This document shows positions 1 through 10,849 of a DNA stretch of 64,000 nucleotides, piece after piece. The notes under the pieces are model-generated. The model made no database searches. It was not told where the DNA came from and saw nothing but the letters and a program-made list of their open reading frames with translations. Each line of letters begins with the position of its first letter. Within the stretch, counting starts at the first letter, position 1. Source of the DNA: Streptacidiphilus sp. 4-A2 (GTDB lineage: Bacteria > Actinomycetota > Actinomycetes > Streptomycetales > Streptomycetaceae). Made by a program: the position numbers and the translations under genes. Where the stretch lies: NCBI GenBank assembly GCA_014284505.1, contig JAAFYY010000001.1, positions 2,914,001 to 2,978,000 on the forward strand, in the 5' to 3' direction.

Positions 1-2842
1 GACGCACTGAGTCAGGGTCAGGCCCTGGCGCTGGCAAGGCTGCTGGCGCCGATGCGCACCAGCGGCAGCGTGGAACTGCCGGACCGGCCACTGGAGTCGG
101 ACCTGGAACTGACCACCCTGCTGGGCATCCGCGACCCGCGCGCCTTCGACGTGGACGCCAAGTGGCGTCCACGCCAGGCGCAGGCGGCCCGGCTGACGGT
201 ACCGCTCGGGGTGACCGAGGACGGCGAGGTGGTCGAGCTGGACCTCAAGGAGTCCGCGCAGGGCGGCATGGGCCCGCACGGGCTGCTCATCGGCGCGACC
301 GGCTCGGGCAAGAGCGAACTGCTGCGCACGCTGGTGGTCGGGCTGGCCGCGACCCACTCCTCCGAGGTGCTGAACCTGGTGCTGGTGGACTTCAAGGGCG
401 GCGCGACCTTCCTCAACATGGAGCGGCTGCCGCACACCTCCGCGGTGATCACCAACCTGGCCGACGAGATCCACCTGGTCGACCGGATGCGGGACTCCAT
501 CAACGGCGAGATGATCCGGCGTCAGGAGCTGCTGCGCGAGTCGGGGCACTCCTCCCTCTTCGAGTACGAGAAGGCGCGGGGCGCGGGCGCGGAGCTGGCC
601 CCGCTGCCCTCGCTGCTGATCATCGTCGACGAGTTCTCCGAACTTCTGGCCAGCAAGCCGGAGTTCGTGGACCTGTTCGTCTCCATCGGCCGGCTCGGCC
701 GCAGCCTGGGGGTACACCTGCTGCTGGCCTCGCAGCGGCTGGACGAGAGCCGGATCCACAAGGTGGAGGGGCACCTGTCCTACCGGATCGCCCTGCGCAC
801 CTTCTCCTCGATGGAGTCCCGCAGCGTGATCGGCGTCTCGGCCGCGCACGAACTCCCCTCCGCCCCGGGGAACGGCTATCTGAAGATCGACACCACCAAC
901 CTGGTCCGGTTCAAGGCCGCCTATGTCTCCGGCCCGGCGCCGGAGCCGGCCGCCGCCGAGGAGTCCGTGCAGCAGGCCGGCGCCCGGAACGAGGTGCAGC
1001 CGTTCACCCTGGACCAGCAGGGTCCGCTGCTGAGCGAGCGCGCGGCCGCCGCCGCGACGGTGCTGCCGCCCGGCCTGCCCCGGCCGAGGAACCGGAGCGC
1101 GGCCAGAGCGACGAGTCGCTGCTCGAAGTCCTGGTCGACCGGCTGTACGAGAGCGGCCCGCCGGCCCGCCAGGTGTGGCTGCCGCCGCTGACCGCCTCGC
1201 CCAGCCTGGACCAGCTGCTGCCGGGCATCGTCCCGGACCCGGTGCGCGGGATGAGCGCCGCCGACTACCCGGCGCTGGGCCGGCTGCGGGTCCCGCTCGG
1301 CATGGTGGACCGCCCCTACGAGCAGTTGCGCGAGCTGCTGGTGGCCGACCTGTCGGCGGCCGACGGCCACCTGGGCCTGGTGGGCGCGCCGCAGACCGGG
1401 AAGTCCACCGCGCTGCGCACCCTGATCCTGTCCCTGGCACTGACCCACACGCCCGAGGAGATCCAGTTCTACTGCCTGGACTTCGGCGGCGGCGGCCTGG
1501 TCTCCGTCTCCGGCCTGCCGCATGTGGGCTCGGTCTCCACCCGGCTGGAGCGGGACCGGGCGCTGCGCACCGTCGCCGAGCTGACCCAGCTGCTGGAGCG
1601 CCGCGAGCAGGAGTTCACCGACCGGGGCCTGGAGTCGATGGCCGCCTACCGCGCGCTGCGCGCCCAGGGCGTGCTGGAGGACCGCTACGGCGACGTCTTC
1701 CTGGTCGTGGACGGCTGGTTCACGCTCCGCCAGGACTACGAGGACCTGGAGCCCAAGGTCATGGAGCTGGCCGTGCGCGGCCTGTCCTTCGGCATCCACC
1801 TGGTGGCCTCCGCGGTGCGCTGGTCCGAGATCCGGCCCAGGCTGCGGGACATGCTCGGCACCAAGCTCGAACTGCGGCTCGGCGACGCGCTGGAGTCCGA
1901 GGTCGGGCCCCGGATCGCGGCGACCGTCCCGCACCAGCCGGGCCGGGGCCTGGCCGCGTCCGGACACCACTTCCTGGCCGCGCTGCCCCGCCTGGACAGC
2001 TCCTCCGGCATCGCCGACCTGACCGTCGCGACCAAGGCGGCCGTCGCCGAGATCAGCACCTTCTGGACCGGCCGGACCGCCCCCGGGGTGCGGCTGCTGC
2101 CCACCCGGCTGCCCAGCACGGACCTGCCGCCCGCCGAGGGCGACCTGCGGGTCGCGCTCGGCTGGGACGAGCAGCGGCTGGAGCCGGTCTGGCACGACTT
2201 CGCCACCACCGCCCACCTGATGGTGTTCGGCGACGGCGAGACCGGCAAGACCAACGCGCTGCGTCTGGCCGCCAGGGCCATCACCGACCGCTACACCCCC
2301 GACCAGGCCCGGATCATCGCCGCCGACCCGGGCCGCGGCCTGCTGTCGTTCATCCCGAGGAGTACCGGATCGGATATGTGGTGGACCGCGACGGCCTGGA
2401 CGCGCTGGCGAGCAACGCGGCCGTCTCGGTCGGCAAGCGCGTCCCGGGCCCGGAGATCAGCCCCGAGCAGCTGGCCCGCCGCGACTGGTGGTCCGGGCCG
2501 CTGCTGTTCGCCCTGGTCGACGACTACGACCTGCTCGCCTCCGGCGGGGTCGGCGCCAACTCCCCGCTGTCACCGCTGCTTCCGCTGCTGTCGCACGGCG
2601 CCCAGATCGGCCTGCACCTGGTGGTGGCCCGCTCCACCTCCGGCGCGATGCGGGCCATGATGGACCCGCTGCTGCGCCGGCTGTGGGAGCTGGGCAACCC
2701 CGCGCTGCTGTTCTCCTACCCCAAGGAGGAGGGCAAGTTCCTCGGCGAGGCCAAGCCGCGCACGCTGCCCGCGGGCCGCGCCCAGCTGGTCACCCGCCGG
2801 TCCGTCCGCCTCGTCCAAACCGGATTGGTGAGCGCGCCATGA
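1..2842 (+). CDS. eccC: EccC, FtsK/SpoIIIE-family ATPase of the ESX type VII secretion system (5' partial)
   Basis: The reading frame is already open at base 1, so the N-terminal membrane part lies upstream. Three tandem FtsK/SpoIIIE ATPase modules can be seen. Module 1 has Walker A GATGSGKS (about 295-318) and Walker B LLIIVDEF. Module 2 has GAPQTGKS (about 1384-1407) with a weaker Walker B, LVVDGW. Module 3 has GDGETGKT (about 2230-2253) and ALVDDYD. In the family, EccC is the motor that recognises WXG100 substrates and powers export; module 1 is the active one and modules 2 and 3 regulate it. The frame changes near 1075 and near 2355, both in GC runs, and protein similarity continues across each change, so I treat them as sequence errors. 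The stop overlaps the next start (ATGA), indicating an operon with eccD. Confidence 0.93.
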
Positions 2843-4219
2843 CACCGAACCCCTGCTGTCGGCCGAGGTCTGCCGGATCAGCGTCGTGGGCCCCACCGGC
2901 CGGGCGACCTCGCCGTCCCGGTCACCCTCAGCGTCCAGACGCTGCTGCCGGTGCTGCTGGAACGGCTGGAGGGGCCCGCCGAACCACGCGGCCGCCCCTG
3001 GGCGCTGCAACGCCTGGGCGAGGAACCGCTGGACCCGGACGGCACGCCGGAGTCGCTGGGCCTGCGCCACGGCGAGGTGCTGTACCTGCGCCCGGCCGAG
3101 GAACCGCTGCCCGCACTGCACTTCGACGATGTGGCGGACGGCGTCGCGCATGTCCTCAGCGGCCGTGCCGACCGCTGGCAGCCGCAGCACACCCGTCGGC
3201 TGGCGCTGGCCGTGGCGGTACTGGCACTGGCCGCGCTCGCCGTGGCGCTGCACGGCTTCGGCCCCGGCCCGCTGGCGGCGGGCGGCGCGGGCGCGGTCGC
3301 GGTACTGCTCGCCCTCGGCTGCGTCCTGGCGCACCGGTTCCAGGCCGACCCGGCGGCGGTGGGCCTGGCCGGGGCGCCTCGCTGCTGTTCGCCGGGGCGG
3401 CCGGGCTGGGCTTCCGCGCGGCCCGCACGGGGCCTTCGCCGCCCGGCTCGCCCGGGGTGCTGGTGGCCGCCGGGTCGGTGACGGTGCTCGCCGCGCTGCT
3501 GCTGGCGCTCAGGCCGCTGCCGCTGGTCGTCCCCGGCACCGCGCTGCTCACCGCCGTGGCCGCCGGGGCGGGCGCGGCCTGATGCGGGCCGCCGGTCTGC
3601 ACGGCGGCCAGGCCGTGGCCACCGTGGCCGTCGCGCTCTTTGTCCTCGGCCACTTCGGGCCGCGGCTGACACTGCGCACGGCCCGGCTGCGGGTCCCGCA
3701 ACTGCCGCACAACGCCGAGGAGTTGCAGCAGGACATCGAGCCCGAGCCGCAGGCGCGGGTGGAGCGGCGGGTCACCGCCGCCAACGCCCTCCTGAACACC
3801 CTGAGCGTCTCCTCGGCGCTGGTGTACGCCGTGGGCTTCTGGTTCATGGCCCACCAGTCCGGATGGATCGGCTGGGTGCTGCCGGCGGCCTTCGCCGCCG
3901 CCGTACTGCTGCGCGCCCGCGGCTGACCGGGACGCTGCAACGCGTCCCGATGGTCGCCACCGGGGCGCTGGGGCTGATCCTGCTGCTCCTGCTGCGCGTG
4001 GCGCCGCAGGGCCACTCCGGACGGCTGCTGGTGGCGCTGGTACTGCTGCTGGCCGCGGCGGCGCTGCTGGTGGCCGCCTGGCGGCTGCCGACCAGCCGGC
4101 TGCTGCCGGTCTGGGGCCAGACCGGTGACCTGCTGGAGACGCTGGCCTCGATCGCGATGCTGCCGCTGCTGCTCCAGGCACTGCATGTGTACGCCTGGTT
4201 CCGCTCGCTGGCGGGTTGA
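2839..4219 (+). CDS. eccD: EccD, multi-spanning membrane protein of the ESX secretion system
   Basis: The ATG at 2839 overlaps the eccC stop. The N-terminal part (to about residue 100) is the ubiquitin-like YukD-type domain, with the typical EVCRISVVGPTGR stretch. It is followed by repeated hydrophobic segments rich in Ala, Leu and Val, expected to make about 11 membrane helices, ending HVYAWFRSLAG before the stop. EccD forms the membrane vestibule of the ESX pore. The frame shifts at about 2846, 2905, 3380, 3585 and 3920, so no single frame is long, but each segment fits the family in order. A missing C in 2845-2846 would restore MTTEPLL at the start. Followed after 11 nt by eccB. Confidence 0.85.
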
Positions 4220-4230
4220 GGGGAGGACCG

Positions 4231-5574
4231 GTGCAGACCCAGCGCGACCATCAGCAGGCCTACCAGTTCGCCATGGGCCGCCTGGCCACCGCCCTGGTCA
4301 GCGGCGACCCCGGGCGCGGCGAGAGCCCCACCCGGCGCGCCGCGCTGGGCACCTTCCTGGGCACCGGCATCGTGGTGCTGCTGTGTGCGGGCTTCGGCGT
4401 CTACGGGCTCATCTCCCCCGCGCCGACCACCAGTTGGCGCACCCCCGGCTCGATCGTGGTGGACCAGCGCACCGGCGCCAGCTACCTCTACCTGAACGGC
4501 GAACTGCGCCCGGTGCGCAACTACGCCTCGGCGCTGCTGCTCGCCGGGAAGGACGCCACCGTGCGCTCGGTCTCCGAGGCCTCCCTGGGCGACACCCCGC
4601 ACGGCCCGCCGGTCGGGATCCCCGACGCTCCCGACGAACTGCCCACCCCGACAACCCTGGTGAGCGGCTCCTGGACCAGCTGCCTGCGCCCGGACCTGCC
4701 GTCCGCGGAGACCGTCGACTTCGCCCCCGGCGGGCGCACCGCCGGCTTCCCGGCCGACCGCCAGGCCCTGCTCACCACGCCGGACGGCCTGCGCCACCTG
4801 CTGTGGCGCGGGGTCGACTACCCTGTCCCGTCCACCGCCACCCTGATCGCGCTCGGGCTGGACGGCGACCAGCCGGTTGCCGCGCCGCAGAACTGGCTGC
4901 GGGCGCTGCCGACCGGCACGCCGCTGGCGGCCGCCCCGGTGCCGGACGCCGGACGCCCGGGCGGGAGCGTCGCGGGCGCGCCGGTACGGATCGGGCAGCT
5001 GTTCACCGCCGACGGCGGCCGCTCCTCCTACGTCATGACCGCCGCCGGCATCGCCCCGGTCGACGCCACCGAGGCGGCGCTGCTGGCCGCCCAGCCCGGG
5101 GCCGCCCCCGCCCGGCAGGTCAGCCAGGCCGCCCTGGCCGCCGCCCCGGTCGCCGACTCCGGCGCCGCCCCGGGCGGGGACCTGCCCGACGTACTGGACG
5201 CGCCCCAGCTGAACGCGGGCGGCCAGGCGGTGTGCCTGCTCCAGCACACGACCGACGGCGGCCAGTCGCTCGCGTCCACGCTGGTACTCGAACACGGCGC
5301 GGCCGCAACCGGGGACACGCCCGTGCTCGTCCCTCCCAATGGCGGCGTGTACGCGGTCAACCAGGAGGACGTGATGGCTCAGGTCTCCGATCCCCGCCAG
5401 TACCTGATCACCGATCAGGGCACGGCCTACCCGGTCGACAGCAGCAGCGCCACGCTGCTCGGCCTCAGCGGCGCAAGCCCGGTGGTACTGCCGCAGAGCC
5501 TGCTGGCCGCGCTGCCCAGCGGCCCCACGCTCAGTCGGAGCGCGGCGCAGGCGACGACGGGAGGCACCCCCTGA
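4231..5574 (+). CDS. eccB: EccB, ESX secretion membrane/cell-wall protein
   Basis: About 447 residues in one intact frame. GTG at 4231 is chosen because GGGAGG lies 4-9 bases upstream and the protein then begins QTQRDHQQAYQFAMGRL, the typical EccB opening (family: RRDQVQAYQFMVGRL), followed by VSGDP and a double-Arg segment. A single membrane helix (TFLGTGIVVLLCAGFGVYG, about residues 40-60) anchors a large extracytoplasmic domain with Ala/Pro-rich repeats. EccB is a core ESX component on the outer face of the membrane. The stop overlaps the next ATG (5574), so the genes are coupled. The ESX components EccE and mycosin (MycP) were not found in this window and may lie upstream. Confidence 0.9.
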   Translation: MQTQRDHQQAYQFAMGRLATALVSGDPGRGESPTRRAALGTFLGTGIVVLLCAGFGVYGLISPAPTTSWRTPGSIVVDQRTGASYLYLNGELRPVRNYASALLLAGKDATVRSVSEASLGDTPHGPPVGIPDAPDELPTPTTLVSGSWTSCLRPDLPSAETVDFAPGGRTAGFPADRQALLTTPDGLRHLLWRGVDYPVPSTATLIALGLDGDQPVAAPQNWLRALPTGTPLAAAPVPDAGRPGGSVAGAPVRIGQLFTADGGRSSYVMTAAGIAPVDATEAALLAAQPGAAPARQVSQAALAAAPVADSGAAPGGDLPDVLDAPQLNAGGQAVCLLQHTTDGGQSLASTLVLEHGAAATGDTPVLVPPNGGVYAVNQEDVMAQVSDPRQYLITDQGTAYPVDSSSATLLGLSGASPVVLPQSLLAALPSGPTLSRSAAQATTGGTP

Positions 5575-8512
5575 TGGCGCTCGCCCTCCGCGTCGGACGC
5601 GCCGGTCCCACCCTCCAGGCCCGGCGTGCCGGACACGCCCTGCTGGTCCACCCCAAGGGCGAGGCCGACCCGCAGGCGGTCCGGTTCGCCGCCGGGCTCG
5701 CCCGCGACACCCAGCACCTGCTGGTCGTGGTGGACCTGCCCTTCGGCGCCCTGGACACCTCCTGGCCCGCGGTGGCCCGGCTGCTCGCGCGCCCCCGGCA
5801 GCCTGCGGCTGATCTTCGGACGGGCGACCCCGCAGGAGGCCAGGCGCGCCGGGCAGGCCGTCGCGGACCAGCTGAACCGGGTGGTGCTCGCCCCGGACGG
5901 GGAGCTGCTGCCGACCGCCGACGGCGGCCTGTTCATCCCCGCCGACCACGGCGCGGGCTGGCTGCGGCTGCGCCCGGCCGCGAACCGGAGCGCGACTCGC
6001 AGCGCTTCCCCAAGCCGATGTGGGAGTTCTCCACCCTGGACCGGCCCTGGGAGACCAGCCCCTACGGGGTCGCCGAGTCGGTCCCCAGCGGGGTGTGGGT
6101 GCGCAGCGCCCGCCCCGGCACCTGCTGGCGAGCTGGCGCCGGCTGGTGGACCGGCTGCCCAGCGACCCCTCGGTGCTCACCGTCGTCTCGGCTGCCCCGG
6201 CGGCCCGGCGGTGCCGCTGGCCGATGTGATCAACGTCTGGGACTCGATCCTGCCCTCGGTGCGCTCCCGGGTCAGGTTCATCCACTTCGGACCGGTGGCC
6301 GTACCGGACGGGCGCGCACTCGGGCAGGCCCTGGCCGACGCCTTCGCACGGCCGGTCACCCTGTGGACCGGCCTGCCGCTCGGCGCCGGCCCGCCGGACC
6401 GGGACGACGCGCCCGGCTGGATGCCGTTCGTCCAGGCCCTCGACTACGCCCCCGGCAGCACCGCCCCGCCCCGGATGCTGGGGCTGCGCACGCCCCTTCC
6501 CGGCGCCCGCGAGATCGGGACCGGGCTGTACGAGTACACCGCGGCGGCCGTGCTGGAGGTGGTGCAGTGCGGGCTGTGGATGCGCCCGACGACCGAACCG
6601 GCCAACGGCGACGAGATACGCCGCCTCCCGGCCGCCGCCGGGTACTCCGCGCTGCTGTACGACCGCAGCACGCCGGAGACCGCCGAGCGGATGCGGGCCC
6701 TGGCCGAGGACATGCTGTGGCGGCTGGAACCCGCGGCCCGGCCGCTGTTCCGGATCGCCCCCGCCGACGACCCGGCCGTCGCCGCACCGCCCGGCGCGGA
6801 GGACGCCTGGTCGCTCCCCGAGCCCTCCACCGAACCCCTGCTCACCAGCCCCGGCAGCGCGCCCCGCCGCCCGGCGCATGTGGCCCTCTGGGCGGCCGAG
6901 GGGGCGGCCGGCGCGGCAGCCCACAGCACCGCGCAGCCGGCCTCGGCCGAGAGCCGCGGGCCGGCCGGCGCGCAGCACCCGGCGCTGGGCAGCCTCGGCC
7001 CGGACGAACAGCTCACCGCGGGCGCGCCGGCGGCCTCCGCGGCCGGCCCCGGGCCGACGGCGGCGCCCGATCAGCCCGCCCTGCCCCGGACGGAGTCCCC
7101 CACCCCGGCGGCGGCACCGGCGGCGGGACCTGTGGTGGCACCGGCTGTGACACCGGCTGTGACACCAGACACAGCGCTGGTCTCGTCCGGGGCGGGCCAG
7201 GACGGCGACGGCACCCCGGCGTCCGGCCCGCGGCCACAACCGGAAACCGCGACCACCGCGACCGCGGCCACGGCCGGGCCCGCCGCCGGGCCTGGGAGCG
7301 GGACCGTGGAGCCGCCCTCGCCCGCCCCCTCCGTCCCCCGGTCATGGCCCCGCCCCCGGACGTCCCGCCGCCACCCCCGGCGCCGCACCCCGCCCTGCCC
7401 GACATCGCCCCCACCGGCGGTCCGCATCTCCCGGCCCCGGCCCCGGAACCCCAGCCCCAGTCCCAGCCCCAGCCCCAACAGCCGCCACGCGCCCTCCGCC
7501 GCCCTGCCCCTGCCCCTGCCCCGGCCCCCCCCGGCCCCGCCCCCGACGCCCCTTCCCTCGACCTCCCGGCGCCGGTCCGGGCCCGCCCGGCGCTGCCCTC
7601 GATCGCCGGCATCCGCCTGGAGTCCGGCGCGCCGACCGGCCCCGTGCCCACGGAGGCCGCACCGGCACCCGCGTCCCTGTCCCGCGCGGCCGCGCCCGCG
7701 GGCGTGCGGGTGCAGCCGGTCCCCACGGCGAGCGCGGGCGCGGTACCGCCGGAGCGCGGCATCGAGCAGGAGCGGGACTGGGTACGGCGCACCTTCAGCG
7801 CGCAGTACAACGCGATCGCCGGAAGCGTCTCGCGGGTCATGTCGGAGTCGCCCGGCCTGCGCGACGGCTCGCGGACCCCGGCGGACGCGCTGACCGACCT
7901 GGTCGCCGTACGGCTCTACCTCTCCGGCGAGAGTGCCCAGGTGGACGCCGCGGTCCGGCTGGCCACCGTGGGCCCGCACGTCCCACTGGCCCGCTGCGTG
8001 GCCTCCGGGCTGCGCCGGCTGCCGTCCTTCCGGGGGCCCGCGCTGCTGCGGGCCAGGCTGACCGCCGCCGAACGCGACTGGTACCAACCGGGCCGCCTGG
8101 TGACCGAGTGGGCCTTCTGCACCGTGTTCGACGGCCCGCTCCCGGCCCAGGAGGACGCCACCGACATCCTGGTCTGGTCGCTGACCGGGCGTCGGACCGG
8201 CCTGCTCGACCCCGCAGTGCCGGACCGGGTGGTCTTCCTCCGGGCACCGTCTTCAAGGTGCTGCCCGGCGACAGCCCCCGGTTGCTGCTCCGCGAGGTCA
8301 CCCCCGCGGAGGCAGCCGGGCCCGCGCCGGAGCCCGCGCCGCTGGACGAACTCGCGCTCCGGGTCCTGGAATCCGCCGCCGCGACGCTGTGCGCGGACGC
8401 CGGGAGCGCCACAGCGGCGCCCGGGCCGCGCTCGCCGCCCCGCGGGCTGCTCACCCGCGGCAGGCCCGCCCCGGCACCGACCGCCCCGGCACCGAAGGGA
8501 CCCACACCGTGA
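5574..8512 (+). CDS. ESX-associated Pro-rich protein with a degenerate ADP-ribosyltransferase-like C-terminal domain
   Basis: About 980 residues once frame changes near 5800, 5985, 6125, 6205, 7330 and 8250 are bridged. The N-terminal half (to about 6830) is a globular Ala/Leu-rich region with no family I recognise. A long low-complexity linker rich in Pro, Ala and Gln follows (about 6850-7740). The C-terminal part (about 7770-8300) runs from RDWVRRTFSAQYN through LPSFRGPALLRARL to DRVVFLPGTVFKVL (read across the shift). It resembles the ADP-ribosyltransferase fold: an FRG segment, then an Evlf-PGT-F-V ending. The catalytic ExE glutamates are not evident, so activity is doubtful. It starts inside the eccB stop and ends overlapping the next GTG. 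The link to ESX is by position only. Confidence 0.6.
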
Positions 8513-10849
8513 GCCGACAGGTCCTGCTCGTCTCCCGCGGCCGCGCGGGCGCCTACCGCTCCATCGGCGAGGCGCTGCGCGACGCCACCGACGGCGCGCT
8601 GATCACCATCGCCGCGGGCCGCTACGAGGAGACGCTCACCATCACCCGTCCGGTGACGCTGGCCGCCGAGCACGCGGACGCCGAGGTCCGGATCCACGCC
8701 GACTCCGGCAGCACGCTGATGCTGGACGCCGAGGCGGTACAGCTCTCCGGCCTGGTGCTGTCCGGCGCGGACCGCGAGGCCCCGGTGCTCGACGTGCGGC
8801 GCGGCCAGGCCGCGCTGGACGGCTGCCAGGTCGTCGGCGACGCCTGGTCGGCGGTACTCGCCTGGCAGGACGGCAGCGTGGCCCTGCGCGAGTGCACGGT
8901 GTCCAACGGCCGGGGCGCCGGGATCGTGGTGACCTCCGGCGAGGGAAATCTGATCGAGCGGACCCGGATCACCGGGGTCGCCTCGTCCGCGGTGGTGGTC
9001 GCCGAGCACGGCGGGCTGACCGTGCGCGACTGCACCATCGACCGGGCGCGCGGCAACGGCGTCTGTGTCAACGGGCAGGGCTCGGTGGTGGTGGAGGACA
9101 GCCGGATCACCGGCAGCGGCAAGCCGGCCGTGGCGGTGGAGCAGGCGGGCCGGGCCCAGTTACGGCGGCTCACCGTGAGCGGCAGCGCCGCATTGGACGC
9201 CTACCTCACCAGCAGCGGCGAGACGCTGCTGTCCGGATGCCGCTTCGAGGGCTCGCGCGGCCAGTCGCTGCACATCAGCGGCCCGCCGCCCCGCTGCTGC
9301 GGGACTGCGTGATCGACTCGGCCGCCACCGGCGGCGTGCAGGTCACCGGCGGCGCCCAGCCCCGGCTGGAGGGCTGCGAGATCTCCGGCACCCCGGTGGG
9401 CCTGCTGGTCGAGGCGGGCAGCCGGGTGGAGGGCACCGACCTGAAGGTACGCGGGGCGCGCACGGTGGCCCTGCGCGCGGTCGGCGAGAGCGTGCTGGTG
9501 CTGGAGGGCGGGGAGGTCGAGGGCGGCGGCGCCGGGACCGGCCTGGAGGTGAGCGAGCGGGCCGAGGCCCGGCTGTCCGGAGTCCGGCTGCACGGCACCG
9601 GCGGGACCGCGCTGGACCTGGCCGGGGGCGCCCGGGTCGAGCTGTCCTCCTGTGTGTTCCGGGGCTGGCGCGCGCAGGTCGGCACGGACGGCCGGCTCAC
9701 GGCCCGGGAAAGCGAGTTCACCGGATCCGACGGTGACGGCGTGACGGTCGCGGCAGGCGGCACGCTGACCGCCGTCGGCTGCCGGATCACCGGGGCGCAC
9801 GGCCACGGCCTGCACCTCCAGGCCGACGCCCGCGCCGAGCTGACCAACTGCGCGCTGGTCGACAACGGCGGCGACGGCGTGCGCTCCAGCTCGGACCAGC
9901 CGGTGCTGCTGCACCAGTGCGAGGTACGGGACAACGGCGGCAGCGCGCTGCGCGAGGTCCAGCCCGCCCGGCCCGAGCGCCCGCAGGCCCGTCCGCGTTC
10001 GGCCGATCCGGGCCCGGCGCCGCACCCGGGGACCGGGCCGCTCGCGGATCTGGAGGGTCTGGTCGGCCTGGAGAGCGTCAAGCGCGAGGTCACCGGCCTG
10101 ATCAACCTGAACAAGATGGCCCAGCGGCGGCAGGAGATGGGCCTGCCCATGCCGCCGATGAGCCGGCACCTGGTCTTCGCCGGCCCCCGGGAACCGGCAA
10201 GACCACCGTGGCCCGGCTCTACGGGGCGGTCCTGGCCGAGCTGGGCATCCTCAGCCAGGGCCATATCGTCGAGGTGGCCCGCGCCGACCTGGTCGCCCAG
10301 ATCATCGGCGGCACCGCCATCAAGACCACCGAGGTGTTCACCAAGGCGCTGGGCGGCGTGCTGTTCATCGACGAGGCGTACACCCTCACCAACCAGTCCA
10401 AGGGCAGCGGCCCGGACTTCGGCCAAGAGGCCGTCGAGACGCTGATGAAGCTCATGGAGGACCACCGCGACGAGATCGTGGTGATCGTCGCGGGCTACTC
10501 GGCTCAGATGGACCAGTTCCTGGCCTCCAACCCGGGCATGGCCTCGCGGTTCGCCCGCGGCGTCGAGTTCCCCAACTACAGCCCGGCCGAGCTGGTCACC
10601 ATCGTCCACGGCCTGTGCGCCAAGCACTACTACGACCTCACCGACGACGCCCAGCAGGCCCTGATCCGCTACTTCGAGGAGGTGCCCAAGGGCGCGACCT
10701 TCGGCAACGGGCGCGTCGCCCGGCAGATCTTCGAGGAGATGATCAGCCGTCAGGCCTCCCGCCTGGCCGCCGACGGGACAGCCGACGACAGCGCGCTGTC
10801 CGTGCTCACCGGGGCGGACGTGCTCACCGTCCCCCGGACCAGGCGGTGA
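8509..10849 (+). CDS. Right-handed beta-helix repeat protein fused to a CbbX/EccA-type AAA+ ATPase
   Basis: GTG at 8509 overlaps the previous stop. Residues 1 to about 490 are tandem coils of a right-handed parallel beta-helix, with many repeats of the form xGxGIVVxxxGxxxxIERTRITG (for example 8920-9100 and 9600-9950). A short Pro-rich linker (about 9960-10030) leads into a AAA+ domain: LEGLVGLESVKREV, GPPGTGKTT (read across a shift near 10190), Walker B GVLFIDEAY, sensor and Arg-finger region ASRF, and a CbbX-like lid ending near 10800. Mycobacterial EccA has TPR repeats before the same AAA+ type; here a beta-helix takes that position. The likely role is ATP-dependent handling of ESX substrates in the cytosol. 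Frame changes near 9290 and 10190. Confidence 0.85.

Noticed and set aside
3844..7239. Very long open frame on the minus strand opposite eccB and the Pro-rich gene
   Set aside because: Its translation is Arg/Gly-rich low complexity without domains, the usual shadow of GC-biased coding sequence on the other strand.
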